From the NCBI GenBank assembly GCA_037102815.1, contig BTPP01000004.1, positions 2,976,001 through 3,040,000 on the forward strand: a stretch of 64,000 bases of DNA. The letters run 5' to 3'. A program made the translations under genes and the position numbers. Under the pieces are notes generated by a model. That model did no database searches and was not told where the DNA came from. It was given only the letters and a program-made list of their open reading frames with translations. This document shows, one piece after another, positions 45,001-57,400 of the stretch. The DNA is from Neurospora intermedia (taxonomy: Eukaryota > Ascomycota > Sordariomycetes > Sordariales > Sordariaceae). Each line of letters begins with the position of its first letter. Positions within the stretch are counted from its first letter, which is position 1.

Positions 45001-46300
45001 AGCTCAGCAAAACCAAAGCACAGTACCAGCAGCGTGATACGGCCCAGCCTACCCCGGTCGTCAATTCAGCAGCGCCTGTAATGTAATGAAGCTGCAACAT
45101 ACCTCAATCTTCTTATCATTACAAAACACGACCAAAACACCAATCCCAAAGGGTAAAAGGGCCCAAAACGCCCCCGGCCCTCTCCTCCATCGGGGGCCAA
45201 TTCAGAGTTACGACATCGTCCCGTCGTGATTCTCGTCTTCTTCGTTCACTGTTCTCCTGTATCCGGCAGATCTTGGCACTCTGCCTGGCTAACGGAAAAA
45301 AGCAGTTTCCGTCCTCTCGTCCGTTTCTTCTTCCATGTCAGTAGAAATTACACCTACTCTACCTAGTACGTTGCGCGACACTTGCTTGCCCTGGAGCGCT
45401 CCTTCGTTGCTTGAAACCCTCGATACCTTACGGCAGGCCACTCGACTCTCCGCTTTCCGATTCCAAGCAGGGCACCAAGTACATCGATACTAGCCGCTCG
45501 CTGCCGTTCAGCAGCCCGTGACACATCAACACACTCGACTTTTTATTTGACTCGCCCCTTGCTTCTTCTCCTGGCTACGACGACCAGCGCATCACCACAG
45601 GCTCGTCTTTGTAGTTGCATGTGCCTTCGCCAACGGACGGGTTGCAATCGCGAAACAAACCATTTTGTCACGAGTATCCTTCCAGTTTCCCCCGAGGTCT
45701 GCCCAAAGACTCAGGAGGGATTCACGAACAGGCTGGCTGCGACAACCAGACGCAAAAAAAGATTCAGGCTTTTTTCCCCTTTGCGCTCCAGCTGCCCAAG
45801 GCAACACGCCTGCCACCTCTTTCCAGACAGTACTTAATTAGCTTCCGCACCAGTTCAACAGGGCAACGCCTGCCACGCCTACCACCCGCGCCCACATCGA
45901 CAGGCAGAATTCAACAGCGGACGGGAGCAATAAGGCCGTCCTCCACTCCCATCGGGAAGAACCCTCAGCTTGGCCACCATCTCCCGGTATCCATATCTGC
46001 ATTGAATCATCCTGCTCCTCCTTCTTAGTCCCCTTCCTTCCAAAACTGAAAGCATCCCGGCCCGGGCCACCACGATCCATCCCCATCTAAAGGGCCTTGC
46101 CCCGACCCATTCGACCCCATTGTCCGATTTCCTCCTTCATTCCCCTCCCACCGGCCTTCCATCACGTCAGTCCGTCTCCCGTCGCGCGCGCAAGGACCCC
46201 GACCGCAACTGCTGGTACAGACACAACCCACCCGGTCGCCGGCAACCCTTCTCTGCACGCAGAAGGAATCGCGATCGATCAGCCCTAAAAGCACAAAACG
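42019..46300. other. Gene-poor region and long leader of the kinase gene
   Basis: No supported gene from 42019 to about 45200; the 160-codon frame at 42366-42848 has no recognisable character. From about 45200 the plus strand is C/T-rich with many short frames and is read as promoter and leader of the kinase gene at 46301. One upstream frame starts at ATG 45619 and ends at 45837 (72 codons). Confidence 0.4.
43133..43178. repeat. A/T-rich tandem repeat (AAATAAAT units)
   Basis: Repeated AAATAAAAAATAAAT-type units over about 45 bases. Simple sequence in intergenic DNA. Confidence 0.8.
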
Positions 46301-48815
46301 ATGTCGACGCCCATAACCGCCACAGCAACGCTGCCTCGCGCCTATTCGGACCGGTACCATTCGCAGTTTGCATACCAGCATCATCATCAGCCTTATCCCG
46401 TCCAGGCCAACGCCTCCTCGTTTTATTCCCAGAATACTCCCAATCTCCCCAGCATTCTGTCGCCCACAGGAACACGACAACCATTTCCAGACCCTCCTTC
46501 GGCCCAGTACTCGCTCGTCGACCACCAATCACCAGTCAACGCGCCGCCACCTCTAATCGCCTCCTCGGTCGTCCTCAAGCCCATCACCCGAACGTTACCA
46601 CCCCCTCACCCGTGTCCCTCTCAACAACTACCTCCCCAGCGGTTGACCCTTCAACCCGGGATCGATCATACAGCCATGGCGACAGCCCCCAATCCTGACG
46701 GGTCTGAGCCCGCCTCACAGCAAACTCGTAAGAGGAGACGCGGAGAGACCAACTGGGCCGAGTTCTATCAAAACGGCTTGCCTAAGGAAGTCATCGTGAT
46801 TGACGACACTCCCGAGCCCGAAGGTACGGCCACCAGGAGCGTAGCCTCTCAAACACTGTCCAATGCCCACATCGTCACCAACCCGTCAGCTCCCACTCAG
46901 CCAACAGCCAAGAGGCGCAGGCCGAATGGCCACTACGACCCTGTCCACCACGACAACTATGTTCCTGCCCAGAACCAAACACAGCGGTCGCTGCCGTCTG
47001 CTTCCAATTCGCTCAACTCACCCGCGTCTACTAGCAACAGCGCAAACTCGGCCCAGCACACCACGACGGCGACTTCGCTCGGCTCCCTCTCGTCGCATAG
47101 TTACAACGATGACTACGCCCAACCAGGCACAAAGCGGAGGAAACTCACCCGACAACAGGCCAATGAGGCCAAGCGTCGAGAAACCGCTCATGCCGATACC
47201 TTTGCAGTGTACAAACCACCTCCTTTTCCTCCTAAGAAGGCTGGCGAGGTACATGTCAAGGTCATTCAGGACGTAAGTTTGGAACCATGGAGCGTCGACT
47301 TGTAGCCATTTTCTGACTGGCTTTTGCAGACTTCGCCGAATCAAAACGCCAGAGTTGATGATGATGATGGTCACATGATTGTGATTCCCGGAAATGATCT
47401 TACCGAGAGATGTAAGTCGAGCGACTGTGGTCACCTGCCGAGGGTAATCGACAAACTAACGATTGTTGTAGACGAGATACTCAAATTGCTTGGCCAAGGC
47501 ACTTTTGGTAAAGTCGTGCAGGCCAAAGACAAGAAGCGCAACAAGCTTGTCGCGATCAAGATCATTCGGTCTGTGCAGAAGTATAGGGACGCCAGCAAGA
47601 TAGAACTTCGTGTACTGGCAACTTTGAAGGCAAACGACGAGGAGAATAGGAACCGTTGCATCCATCTCCGGGATTGCTTCGATTTCCGTGGCCACATCTG
47701 CATCGTCATGGATTTGCTTGGGCAGAGCGTGTTTGACTTCCTGAAGGACAACAATTTCGTGCCCTTTCCCAACAGTCAGATCCTGGCCTTTGCTCGTCAG
47801 TTGTTCACTAGCGTGGCTTGTAAGTATTTCTTTCTTTTTTCTTTTTTTTTTTGTCTTCTTTGTATTAATGAAGAGGGTACTAACGAGAAAATAGTCTTGC
47901 ACGACCTCAACCTGATTCATACCGACCTCAAACCCGAGAACATCTTGCTCTGCAATCAAGAGTATCAGACGTTTACATACTCCCGCACCATTCCGTCATC
48001 TTCCACGCTCACCAATCGCAGAGCCGTGCATAGAAAGGTTCTTCTAGACACAGAGATTAGGCTCATCGATTTTGGGTCCGCCACCTTTCAAGATGAATAC
48101 CATTCATCTGTCGTAAGCACGCGACATTATCGTGCGCCCGAAATCATACTTGGACTGGGGTGGTCCTTTCCCTGCGACATCTGGAGCATTGGCTGCATCC
48201 TGGTCGAGTTTTACACAGGTGACGCTTTGTTCCAGACGCACGACAACTTGGAGCATCTGGCAATGATGGAGGCTGTAGTCAACCATAAAATTGACCCTTC
48301 GCTTGTCCAGCAAGTCAACAGGATGACCAGGAATGGTGGCAACCCGGCCGCGAAGTATGTGCCTCCCCTTGCTTTTCTGAGAAGTTTCACCGGGCTAATC
48401 GTGGCTATCGAACTTGTTTAGGTTTTTCAAGCGCTCGAAACTGGACTACCCTGCTCCCGATACCACTCGTGCATCCAAGAGATTCGTGAAGGGCATGAAA
48501 CCTCTCGATGTCAGTATTGCTGAAGGATCCCATTTCAAGTTGAAGCTCCGCTGACACAATGCACAGGAGATTATCCCTGCTAGAAACAGTCGCTTTCTTG
48601 CTCTGTTCCTGGATCTTCTAAAGAAGATCTTTATGTATGACCCCAATAAGCGTATCACCGCCAGGCAAGCCCTTGAGCACGAATGGTTCAGAGAGCACCT
48701 CCCACCAGACGACGGTACCGAAGCCACCCGAATCAGGCTCGAAAAGGAAGCAGAAAGACAACGCCGGGAGGTGGAAGCGCGAAGAACTATGCTACCGGCC
48801 ATGCACGCAGCATGA
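46301..48815 (+). CDS. KNS1: LAMMER-family dual-specificity protein kinase (CLK/Kns1/Lkh1 type), 732 aa
   Basis: Six exons: 46301-47272, 47330-47411, 47472-47819, 47895-48354, 48422-48509 and 48567-48815, all GT-AG and in phase. The N-terminal ~325 residues are disordered with basic clusters (RKRRRGE, AKRRRPNGH, TKRRKLTRQQ) that could be nuclear localisation signals. The kinase domain starts near 353: GQGTFGKV loop, catalytic lysine in VAIKII (K381), HTDLKPEN (476-483) with the Thr typical of CLK/LAMMER kinases, DFG at 526-528, TRHYRAPE, and the family signature EHLAMME at 587-593. LAMMER kinases phosphorylate SR-type splicing factors and affect growth and stress responses. The signature's usual arginine is replaced by alanine. 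The gene symbol is that of the yeast family member. Confidence 0.92.
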
Positions 48816-51570
48816 CGCTGGAGTCCTCCTCGACTTATCGACGAGGGGCAAGCGTGAGTTCTTGCGGGAATTTCAGAATTTCAAGCCTGAGGCGGCGCTC
48901 GAGAGGAAATACTTTGGGATTTGAGAGGTTGGTGGCGATACGGAGCAGAGCGGTGGCCGATGCATTTCTCCCGGTTCCAGCCTCCCTAAAAGTGACACTG
49001 GGTCGAAGAGACATGTACAGTGTCACCTAAATTCCAAGCGCGAGGAGAGCGGGTGAAGTCGTGCCCCCGGCTCGATCTCCCCTAACGCGGCCGGCTCAAC
49101 AGCAAAGCCATGTTGCGCAGACATCCCGACCTCGGAAGACCTCGCCAGGGAGTATTGCGAGAGGCAGAGCAAGACTAGAAATGTCCCAACTGGGTCATTA
49201 TGTTCATCTTGGAACGAATGCGTCAAGTCGATGACCTGCCACCCCGCTGGCTTCTGGCCCTCTCTTCAAGCATGAAGCGAAACTGCAAATTGCACCAAGC
49301 GTTGTCCCATTTTGTCGTGCATGGCACCATTCCAAAGTTGTCATTGGGCTACCAAGACAGTGCTGTCCTCCAGAATTATTTTAAAAAAAATTCACCACTC
49401 TCACTACCACCAATCCGCTGCTTATGGACGAGGCACAGTCACAGTCAATTTGCAGCCTTATATGGATTAGATTTCTTTTCATTATTATGACATTGATGAG
49501 CGAATTCCGGAAGGGAGGATAGTTGAATGGATGGTTAAGGGTTTTTACTCGTTGGCTTATGGACCTAGCTTTTCCGTCCGGATTTCTTTGTGTTCCGATT
49601 CCCAGTTATACTTCCGTTAGTGGTCAAGGGCCATCTTCCATCTGGTGTTCCTCGAAGGCTAGGTGTCCGACGTGAGTGAGGCAGATTGTGGTAAGATTGG
49701 GTTGTACTCCGGTCGAGACTAACCGCGCACGTCCTCGTGAGCTGACGATTATGCGTCGTTCTACCAAATTACCGGCAAACCATTTTGCAGGCGGGAACGA
49801 TTCTTTGGTTTTTTTTTGCACACACCAAGTCTGGTTCAAAAGGTATGAGATGGAAGTCAGGCACACGCTGGAGTTTATTATAAAAGGATGGGAATATGGA
49901 GGAACATGACCGGTTCTTTCACATATCAGTGAAATGAGTTCCTTTACCGTTGGGTTCGTGGGGAAGGATATCTGTAAAACTTGGACACGACAGGCAAAGC
50001 GAAAAAGTGCACGACGATTGGGAAAGCTACGGGGAGAAAGCGTACCGGTGTATCGAACAAGTGTGGGGATGAGGTATTGGGGTTTGATGCATTCTCCATG
50101 AGGGAGAAGACATTAAATCTAACCATAAAGAGTTGATCCAGTTGAAGATGCACGACTCGACAAAGACCGCCCTGGCAATTCCACTCATCTATGCAACTGG
50201 AGAGTAAAAAAAAGGGGGTATGCATTCCATCTGGTAAGGATGGAACGGAAGGAAAGAAGTACGAAGAAAGGACATGGTTCAAGTCCATTCGTGCAGTATC
50301 AAACAAAACGCCATTATTGAGAGCTGATCGCCCTTGATATATAGACGAGCTACCGTCCAGCTTTTTGTAATTCTTTTTTGTATTAACGCAGCTGATCCCG
50401 ACAATGCTACACGAACAGCTTGGGAATAGGATAGGAAGAAATGAGAATTGAAAGTAGCGATCTATCTGAGATGCAGGAAATAAGATGGTATTAACGTGAT
50501 TCAGCGCTTCTGGGCTACGGACCGACATTGGCTAGGTCGGCCAACCTCGACCGCCTTTGGTTGATTTCGCGATCCCATGAAAACTATGTGCTGTGGACCA
50601 GATGGAAGATTCATGAATTCTGCGGCTGGGTTTAGGTTGCTGGGAGAGGCGTCCAGCATGAACTTGCTGATATGGCGGCGGCTGATTACTCGTTATTACA
50701 ACTAGATGCTGTTGGAGTAGAAACCGAGTTGTAGGTCTAGGGTATCAGGATAGATATTAGAATAAAGAAGATATACTTGGTGGATGAAATTAGACGAAAG
50801 CGTGGTGGGCTGATTGACGGATAAGTGAGTGTCTTTTCGTGATCGCTTGGTGTAGGTTTAGTTGAGTGTCCATGGTGCCCCTCAGAGTCTGGTGAGTTCC
50901 CTGGACTTCCCCCTCTTGCATATCCAACTTGGATTCCATTTACCTTACAGTTCCTGGGATGTTACTAAGTGGCAAAATCAATTCGAGGTACATCTTTGTT
51001 TGTCCAAATCAATATTGGCAGACACTAAGTTTCCCGATTCATCAAGTTCAAGGCGCTGCTTCCCGTTGTCTAGTTAATGTCATCGAAGAGACACGCTGTT
51101 CGGTTAACAGACTACCTAAAATGGACTTATTGACCCTGCGCTCCCTAGGTTTCGACTTCCGCCCGTGGCAGGTCTAGGGAGACTTTCTCTCTGACATTAC
51201 AGAATGATAGGCGGGCGAAGCTGACAATGCGTTGTCAAGCAGTAGAATAAGTTTCTTTGTTCCGTTCACCACCGACATCATGTCGACGGGTAAGAAGGTC
51301 TCAAAGGAAAAATCTGTCGCAGGACGGCTGATATACGAACAACTTCAATGAATTTGACAACGAGAGACTGACCGTATCCCAGCATTGTCGAGAATCAACT
51401 CGATCATGCTGGGATAAATACTCGAGGGAGCCCTTCTTTCTACAGAGCACGTTGAGACACTCCAGTCTTCTCAAGCAAGCCTTGGACTTCATCATCAGCT
51501 ATTCACTTTCAATAACCCATTGACCATCCACTTCCGGAAGCTGGAAAGGCTTTAACCCAACATCATCAAG
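48816..51570. other. Intergenic, 2.8 kb
   Basis: No supported gene. The start is the kinase 3' flank. A minus-strand frame of 194 codons (49944-50528) begins with ATG but shows no domain, signal peptide or clear composition and is treated as chance. The last ~300 bp are the leader of the gene starting at 51571. Confidence 0.4.
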
Positions 51571-53913
51571 ATGCCCCGTCACGAAGGCTCCGACCGCAAG
51601 GACTCTTCCTCGGGATGGACCTCTCACTCTTCTCGATCGAAATCGACAAGGGATCATGGGGATGACAGCGAAAACGACACCAGAGACCAACGTCAAACAG
51701 ACCACGACCATTCCCCCGACCCTGACCCGCCCAACTGCCTCCGAGGCGAAACCTCTCGCTCCAACCCCCTCAACTTCACTGTCTTCCTCGACAAAGACCA
51801 GAACCTTCTCGTCGCGTCCCACCTTCAATACCTCTACGACTCCTCAAAATACCCCCACCTAATCCGTTACGATCCCAACCGACCCCTACCTAACCTCCTC
51901 CTCCGCCTCGGGGGGATGACCCCCCTCCTCGTCCTCGCCGACCTCCTACAATACCCCCCGCCGCCCATCTCTTCCTCTTCCACTTCTACTACTGTCTGCT
52001 GCCCCCCGTCGGACTGGCTGCGCGCCCAAGCCTGGTTTTTGGATGATGACGACGACAGAAACCCATCCCGTCGACACCCGATCTTCGAGCACCCGTTCTT
52101 GACGATGGAGAGCCTAAGCACCATACACGAGGACTTTATGCTCATGTTTTCTAGAGATATCCCGCCGTGGATCATGAGGAAGATGGATAACGAGCGGCCG
52201 TATTGTGAGCTGGGGGGACATAGTCAGCTGAATCATTATCTGTTGGGGTGGTGTTGGTTTTGGTTGCAGATGGAGGTCAGTCAGAGGGTGGATCGGATTA
52301 GGGCGTTTTTGGTGGAGGGGGAGTATGAGAAGTTGAGAGGGAAGGAGGGGATCCGAAGGGACAGGGAAGAGAAAGAGAAAGAGGATGATGAAGAGAATCC
52401 GTTCAACAAGTTCGGAGTGAACAAGGAGCTGGCGATCAGGGAAGCCAGGGATTTTGTGGAGCGCATGTCGGGGATCGGAGCTTTGTGGTTCCCGGACTCG
52501 GAAAAGAAGGGGAAGTTTGAAAAGTACTTTGGGGATGCGATACCCTCCAAGCGAAAGCTTTCCGGGGAGGGGAATACCAGGGAGTATTGCGTTGCTTGCA
52601 ATTTGTCGGTTGTGGCGGGCAGCGGGGAGGAGGTGTTGGCGGCGTTATTGGCGAACATGATTTCGAGAGCGCCGTGCAAGAACAAAAAAGATGTGGCGGA
52701 AGAGGATGGGGGATTGCCGAAGTTATATCCACTGGTTGACGCGTGGATCGAGAACCTGGGGGAGAAAAGGGCAAAGGTGGTCAAGGAAAAGGCGAAGAAG
52801 TTGGCCTTGACGCTGTTTACCATTCGGAAATATTTGAGGTGGAAAGGCGCACCTCAGGGGCGCGACAAGTGGTTGTATACGGATGTCGGGACCGATCCGT
52901 ACCATCCCCATGACATGAATTTGACGCCGAGTCCAACTATAAGGATGATGAAAGAGGAAAAGGCTGTAAAGAGGGAGTGGGAGTGTTTCTGTAAGGGTGA
53001 AGACCCCCTTGACGACGAGGAGAAGAAGAAGCCTTCTTCATCTTTATCCCGAACCAGAATCCGAGAATCCTACTCCTCCAAACACACCGTCCCCCTCTCC
53101 TTCTACAACCTAACCAACAGCCAAGTCTCACCCGCACCTGCACCTAGCCGACTATATCGTGACTACGGTACATACGGCTCCCACGGCTACGAGATCAATG
53201 CCGCCCCAATTGCCATCCAAGGCACAGTCACAGTCCCAGGCACAAGCACCGCTCTCGTCCGAACCCGTGACTACCCCTCGGAAGAATGGGATTCCTACTC
53301 GAACTCGGACAGTGAGTTTGACGACGCTACCACGCTTACTTGTAATAGTTTTACCACTATCCGCACTGGCACTAATCGGAGAGTGAATAACTTCAGCAAC
53401 AACGATGACGACGATGACAATGGAATCACGTCCGTCACGACATGGAGTCATCTGAGTGCTGTGCCTGAAGCCTTGAATTTGGGAGGTCCAAGTATATCTC
53501 AAAGAGAAGAAAGGGAAGCTCAGACCCAGAGCGAGAGGGAGCGACATCGCGAGGAGCGTGAGAGGTACAGACATGAGGGAGAGAGTCTGGTGAGTCAGGC
53601 TCACGACTCACATTCTTCTTCCTCTTCTGCACAGCATTTGCGCTCGGTTACAGATACTAGAAACTGGGCCGTCAATGGTGATGATCGTGGTCGTGACCGC
53701 CAGCTCGTTGACCGCGAGCGTTATCGTCACGGCGGCAGCTCTTCCTCATCTACATCTTCTCGCAGAGGGCATCATAGCCACAGAAGAGAACGAGACAAGG
53801 ATGATGAGGAGCCAAATCGAATTGATCTGAAACTTCTGAGTATCAAAGACCATCTGCACCTGGCAAGAAAGAAACGCGGAAGTGGTTGGGAAAGAATAAA
53901 GGAGGAAGAATAA
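51571..53913 (+). CDS. Uncharacterised protein, 780 aa, possibly lineage-restricted
   Basis: A single continuous exon from ATG to TAA. Residues 1-70 are S/D/H-rich and disordered. About 70-460 looks folded, with W- and L-rich segments (NPLNFTVFLDKDQNLLVAS, HYLLGWCWFWLQMEVSQRV, LPKLYPLVDAWIENLGEKRA) and a short CxxC near residue 341. From about 480 the sequence becomes low-complexity: E/R/S-rich runs (REERERYRHEGESL, RRGHHSHRRERDKDDEE) and an acidic DDDDD stretch. I recognise no domain. The length of the open frame and the folded-looking core support a real gene; the function is unknown. Confidence 0.7.
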   Translation: MPRHEGSDRKDSSSGWTSHSSRSKSTRDHGDDSENDTRDQRQTDHDHSPDPDPPNCLRGETSRSNPLNFTVFLDKDQNLLVASHLQYLYDSSKYPHLIRYDPNRPLPNLLLRLGGMTPLLVLADLLQYPPPPISSSSTSTTVCCPPSDWLRAQAWFLDDDDDRNPSRRHPIFEHPFLTMESLSTIHEDFMLMFSRDIPPWIMRKMDNERPYCELGGHSQLNHYLLGWCWFWLQMEVSQRVDRIRAFLVEGEYEKLRGKEGIRRDREEKEKEDDEENPFNKFGVNKELAIREARDFVERMSGIGALWFPDSEKKGKFEKYFGDAIPSKRKLSGEGNTREYCVACNLSVVAGSGEEVLAALLANMISRAPCKNKKDVAEEDGGLPKLYPLVDAWIENLGEKRAKVVKEKAKKLALTLFTIRKYLRWKGAPQGRDKWLYTDVGTDPYHPHDMNLTPSPTIRMMKEEKAVKREWECFCKGEDPLDDEEKKKPSSSLSRTRIRESYSSKHTVPLSFYNLTNSQVSPAPAPSRLYRDYGTYGSHGYEINAAPIAIQGTVTVPGTSTALVRTRDYPSEEWDSYSNSDSEFDDATTLTCNSFTTIRTGTNRRVNNFSNNDDDDDNGITSVTTWSHLSAVPEALNLGGPSISQREEREAQTQSERERHREERERYRHEGESLVSQAHDSHSSSSSAQHLRSVTDTRNWAVNGDDRGRDRQLVDRERYRHGGSSSSSTSSRRGHHSHRRERDKDDEEPNRIDLKLLSIKDHLHLARKKRGSGWERIKEEE

Positions 53914-54409
53914 AGGATAAGGGGGAAGGGGTATGTCTAGTTCTGGGTCTAAGAGGGACAAGGAGGATGATCGGCGCCAGCGGTGAGGATTTTCATTTGT
54001 TTCTCTTTTCTTCTGTTTTTTTCTTTTCTTCTGTCTCATATGTGCGGACATGGATGTAATGATGGGACTTTGGGGTAGATATTCTCGATGTTTCATTTGC
54101 TTACAAAGTGTAAGAATTCACAACCCCATGAATTATTTGGTGCTACACTAGGTGAAAGTTTCAACCTGATGTCAACAATCTCGTATTCATCCAAGGTAGA
54201 TGGATTGTTTCGTTTGACATTTAATCCTTCATATACATAGGTATTCAAGGTACCATATCTCTGTATCCAGAAACCCGGGGTATATTATCGTCGTACATCT
54301 TCATCACTCTATCTATAACCATGCAACCTTCTATACACCTGTAACATGCCCAACCATGCCAAAGAAACCATGACCAACCTCGACATCACATGTCACATAC
54401 AGATCACTC
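53914..54409. other. Convergent intergenic region, 496 bp
   Basis: This holds the 3' ends of two converging genes. No gene is seen. Confidence 0.5.
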
Positions 54410-57400
54410 CTATGCCTGACCACCATCCTCCTCCTCATTCTCCAACTCGCCATACAACTCCCTCAGCGCCGGCAAGAACCTCTCCGCCATCTTGAACTCG
54501 CCCAACTTGATCTTCATGTAATCAAACGCATACAAAACCACCGTCCGATCCTGTTTCTCACCACCAACACTCTGCTCCTGGCCCTCCAGCTCATCCAAAA
54601 CAGGCGCCTGCATCTTCGGATACCGCTGACTGAAATGCGTCAACAAGACCCTCCTCGCCCCCATTTTGCGGCCTACATCCAACGCCTCGCTCGCAGTCGA
54701 GTGTTTCTTGGCTTTTGCTTCGCCAATCAGCTCATCATCGAACGTGCACTCGTGAATCAACAAGTGCGACCCTTTGCCGATCTGCGCGAAACAATCCGAC
54801 GGCCGACAGTCACCGGAAAAGGAGATTTTGAGACCGGACGGCCAGGTAAACACGGCGGCGGTGGCGCCGAGACAGTGGTCGACGAAACAGGCGTCGATGG
54901 AGGCGAGGCCGGTTTGGGCTTCTAGGGTTGCCGCGGTGCGGAAGCTGGCAGGTTGTAAAGCGCAGAGGGTGCCCGGGAGCATGTTAAAATGGTTGTTTCC
55001 TGGTCCCAAGTCGGCGGAGGGGGGACCGGACGGGTCGTCAGTGGGTTTGCGGCCTGTCCCGATGAGGGTGAGGAATTTGATGTTGGCCCAGTCGAGAGGC
55101 TCGACGTCTTTGTACTCGTGCAGGAAACCGATGTACTTGGTTGTAGAGATGATGGTGAGCGGTTTGGGGGCCTCGTCGGCGGGGAGCGCGGCGTTGGCGG
55201 CGGCGCGGCGGGCGAGTACGGAGGGGACGCCGAGGTGGTGGTCGGCGTGCAAGTGAGAGATGTAGATGGCGCGCAGGTCGCGGAGGATGGCGTCGGTTTC
55301 GGCGTAGCCGTACACGCGCCGGAGCTGGCCGAGGGTGTTCTCGCCGCAGTCGAACAAATAGCTGCCGTAGCCGGGGACGCGGATGAGCGTGGCTGAGACG
55401 TTGCGGTACTTGGAGGGAAGGGCGGACCCGGTGCCGAGAGTGACGATTTCGGCATCCCGGTTGGGAATGTCTTGCTCGGACTCGGCGACGCGGGCGGCGA
55501 AAGTAGGGTCGGATACCTTCGTTTGCGCTTCGAGCGCCAGGTTGAAGGCCTTGGCGTGGGTGGAAGTGAGCTCCTTGATGGGCTTGATGGTGTCCATGAT
55601 AGCGTTGGCGAACTGGGGCTGAAATTCGACCGAAGGAGAAAGGAGTAGTCTTTGGCCGGGCTTGCCCAGCTGAGCAACAGATGCCAAGCCCGCTGGTAAG
55701 GCTTCTTCCTGGTTGTTGTGGTTGGGAATGGAGAAGCGGTCGGGATCCATCCGATGCATCATGATGGCCTTCCCAGACGCGCCCCCGAATGAGATGGTGT
55801 TGGGGTTCATTCCCTCACCGAGAACAAAATGTTTGAAGGAGCTGTGCTTCGCCATGAAATCCTTCAGGCGGGAATCATCCTTAACCTCTGGACTAAGAAT
55901 CCAGTAGAAGGCATCGATATGCTCCATGATCTCCTTGTTCTCCCACTCGGGCCTCTTGAGGAGGCTATCGAGGAGATACTCATAACGGACATCAACTAGA
56001 GCAAAACCGTGGCCGGGAATAGGAGGGTCCAGAACCATATCGGGGGTAACAACGGTTCCATCCTCTGCCGTCACGCTCTCGCCCTTTGCGAGCTTGCTGA
56101 ATGTCCACTTGGGTAGCCCGTATTTGAGAGCGTTCGCAGGCTGGAACTTGCCTCGACGAGCATGATTCTTGACGATGTAGCATGTAGAATCGAACAAAGG
56201 GTCCGTGGGTGGCAACCGGTGGACAAGCGCACCAGGCCAAGGCTCCCTCACAAGTACCCTGATATCAGGAACGTTCGCGTCCCTCCCCGGCAATGGGCCC
56301 TTGTACACTGTGATCTTGCCTTCATCGTCGCGGACAAAGATCTTGGCCGGCAGCTTGACCTTGTGTAGAGGCTGTTCTACAAGAGTGTCGGCCTTCCAGT
56401 CTGAGTCGAACATGTGCTTAATAACTGTCTGCATGAGAAGGTGGGTCTTCTCGTCATCCTCCACTCCTGCCGGAACATCTTCCACAACCTCTCCGTCCTC
56501 TCCCTCTACCAGAGTGTCCATGACCTCGGGCTCCTCCGAAGAGTTCAGCTTCCGCTTCCGCGGGTTCTGTGAGCCGGTACTGCTGCTACGCGACCGGCTC
56601 TCCATGCCTGTGGCAACAAGAGGGATCTTCCAGACCTTGAGGTTTTCATCCTCGTAGTCAGGCTTGCTGTTCTCGGGGTTGGCGGCCCTAGGATCGGCGC
56701 GGAGCTCATGAGCATCGAGTGGGAAGCCCTTGCGGAACACGAATCGTCTGGCAGCAGCCAGCATGTGCTCAAGGTTCTTGGAGCCGTGAATCTCGATACG
56801 CTGAGGACCGCCGTGGGTGATTTCTGGCTTGTTCTTTTGACGACGCAGCTTGTTCTCCTCTTCAACTGCAGTCTTTGCGCTTATGATAACATCGGCAACC
56901 GTCAAAATCATGCCCAGAAGGCCGCCTGTCGTTGCCCAGTCCGTCTTGCCCGAGAGGAAGATGTGCGACAGCTTTGCGGCGGGAATTTTGTTTTCGGTGA
57001 AGAGGCGCTGCGTGCCTTCGGAGAGGTGACCGAAAAGGTAACGTCGGTTGTCATAGTGAACGAGGAGGCATGCACCTGGGGTGTCGGCCGTCGGGGCGGC
57101 GACGATCTGGACGTGGCTGCGCATGGCGCCGAACTCGGGTCTTGCAGGCGGTGGAGGAGCTTCCTTCTGTTCTGGAGTAGGAGAAGCAAGGATGAAACGA
57201 GGTCCGTCAACCTGATACGGGTACAGCTTGATAGGGATGCGGCCGCTAAAGAAGTCCTCGGGGATCTTGGTGTGCTTCAGAAGGCCGTGATTCTTCCACT
57301 TTTGAAAGGCTCGTTGCGGCGAGAAGAGACTGTATTCGGAGAAGAGGTATCTGTTGCGAAGGAGTTCTCTAGCGACTGTCTTCGAGACCGAGTCTGGGAT

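Noticed and set aside
49944-50528. 194-codon minus-strand frame with ATG
   Set aside because: No domain, no signal peptide, no codon bias seen by eye; the length is within chance for this much sequence.
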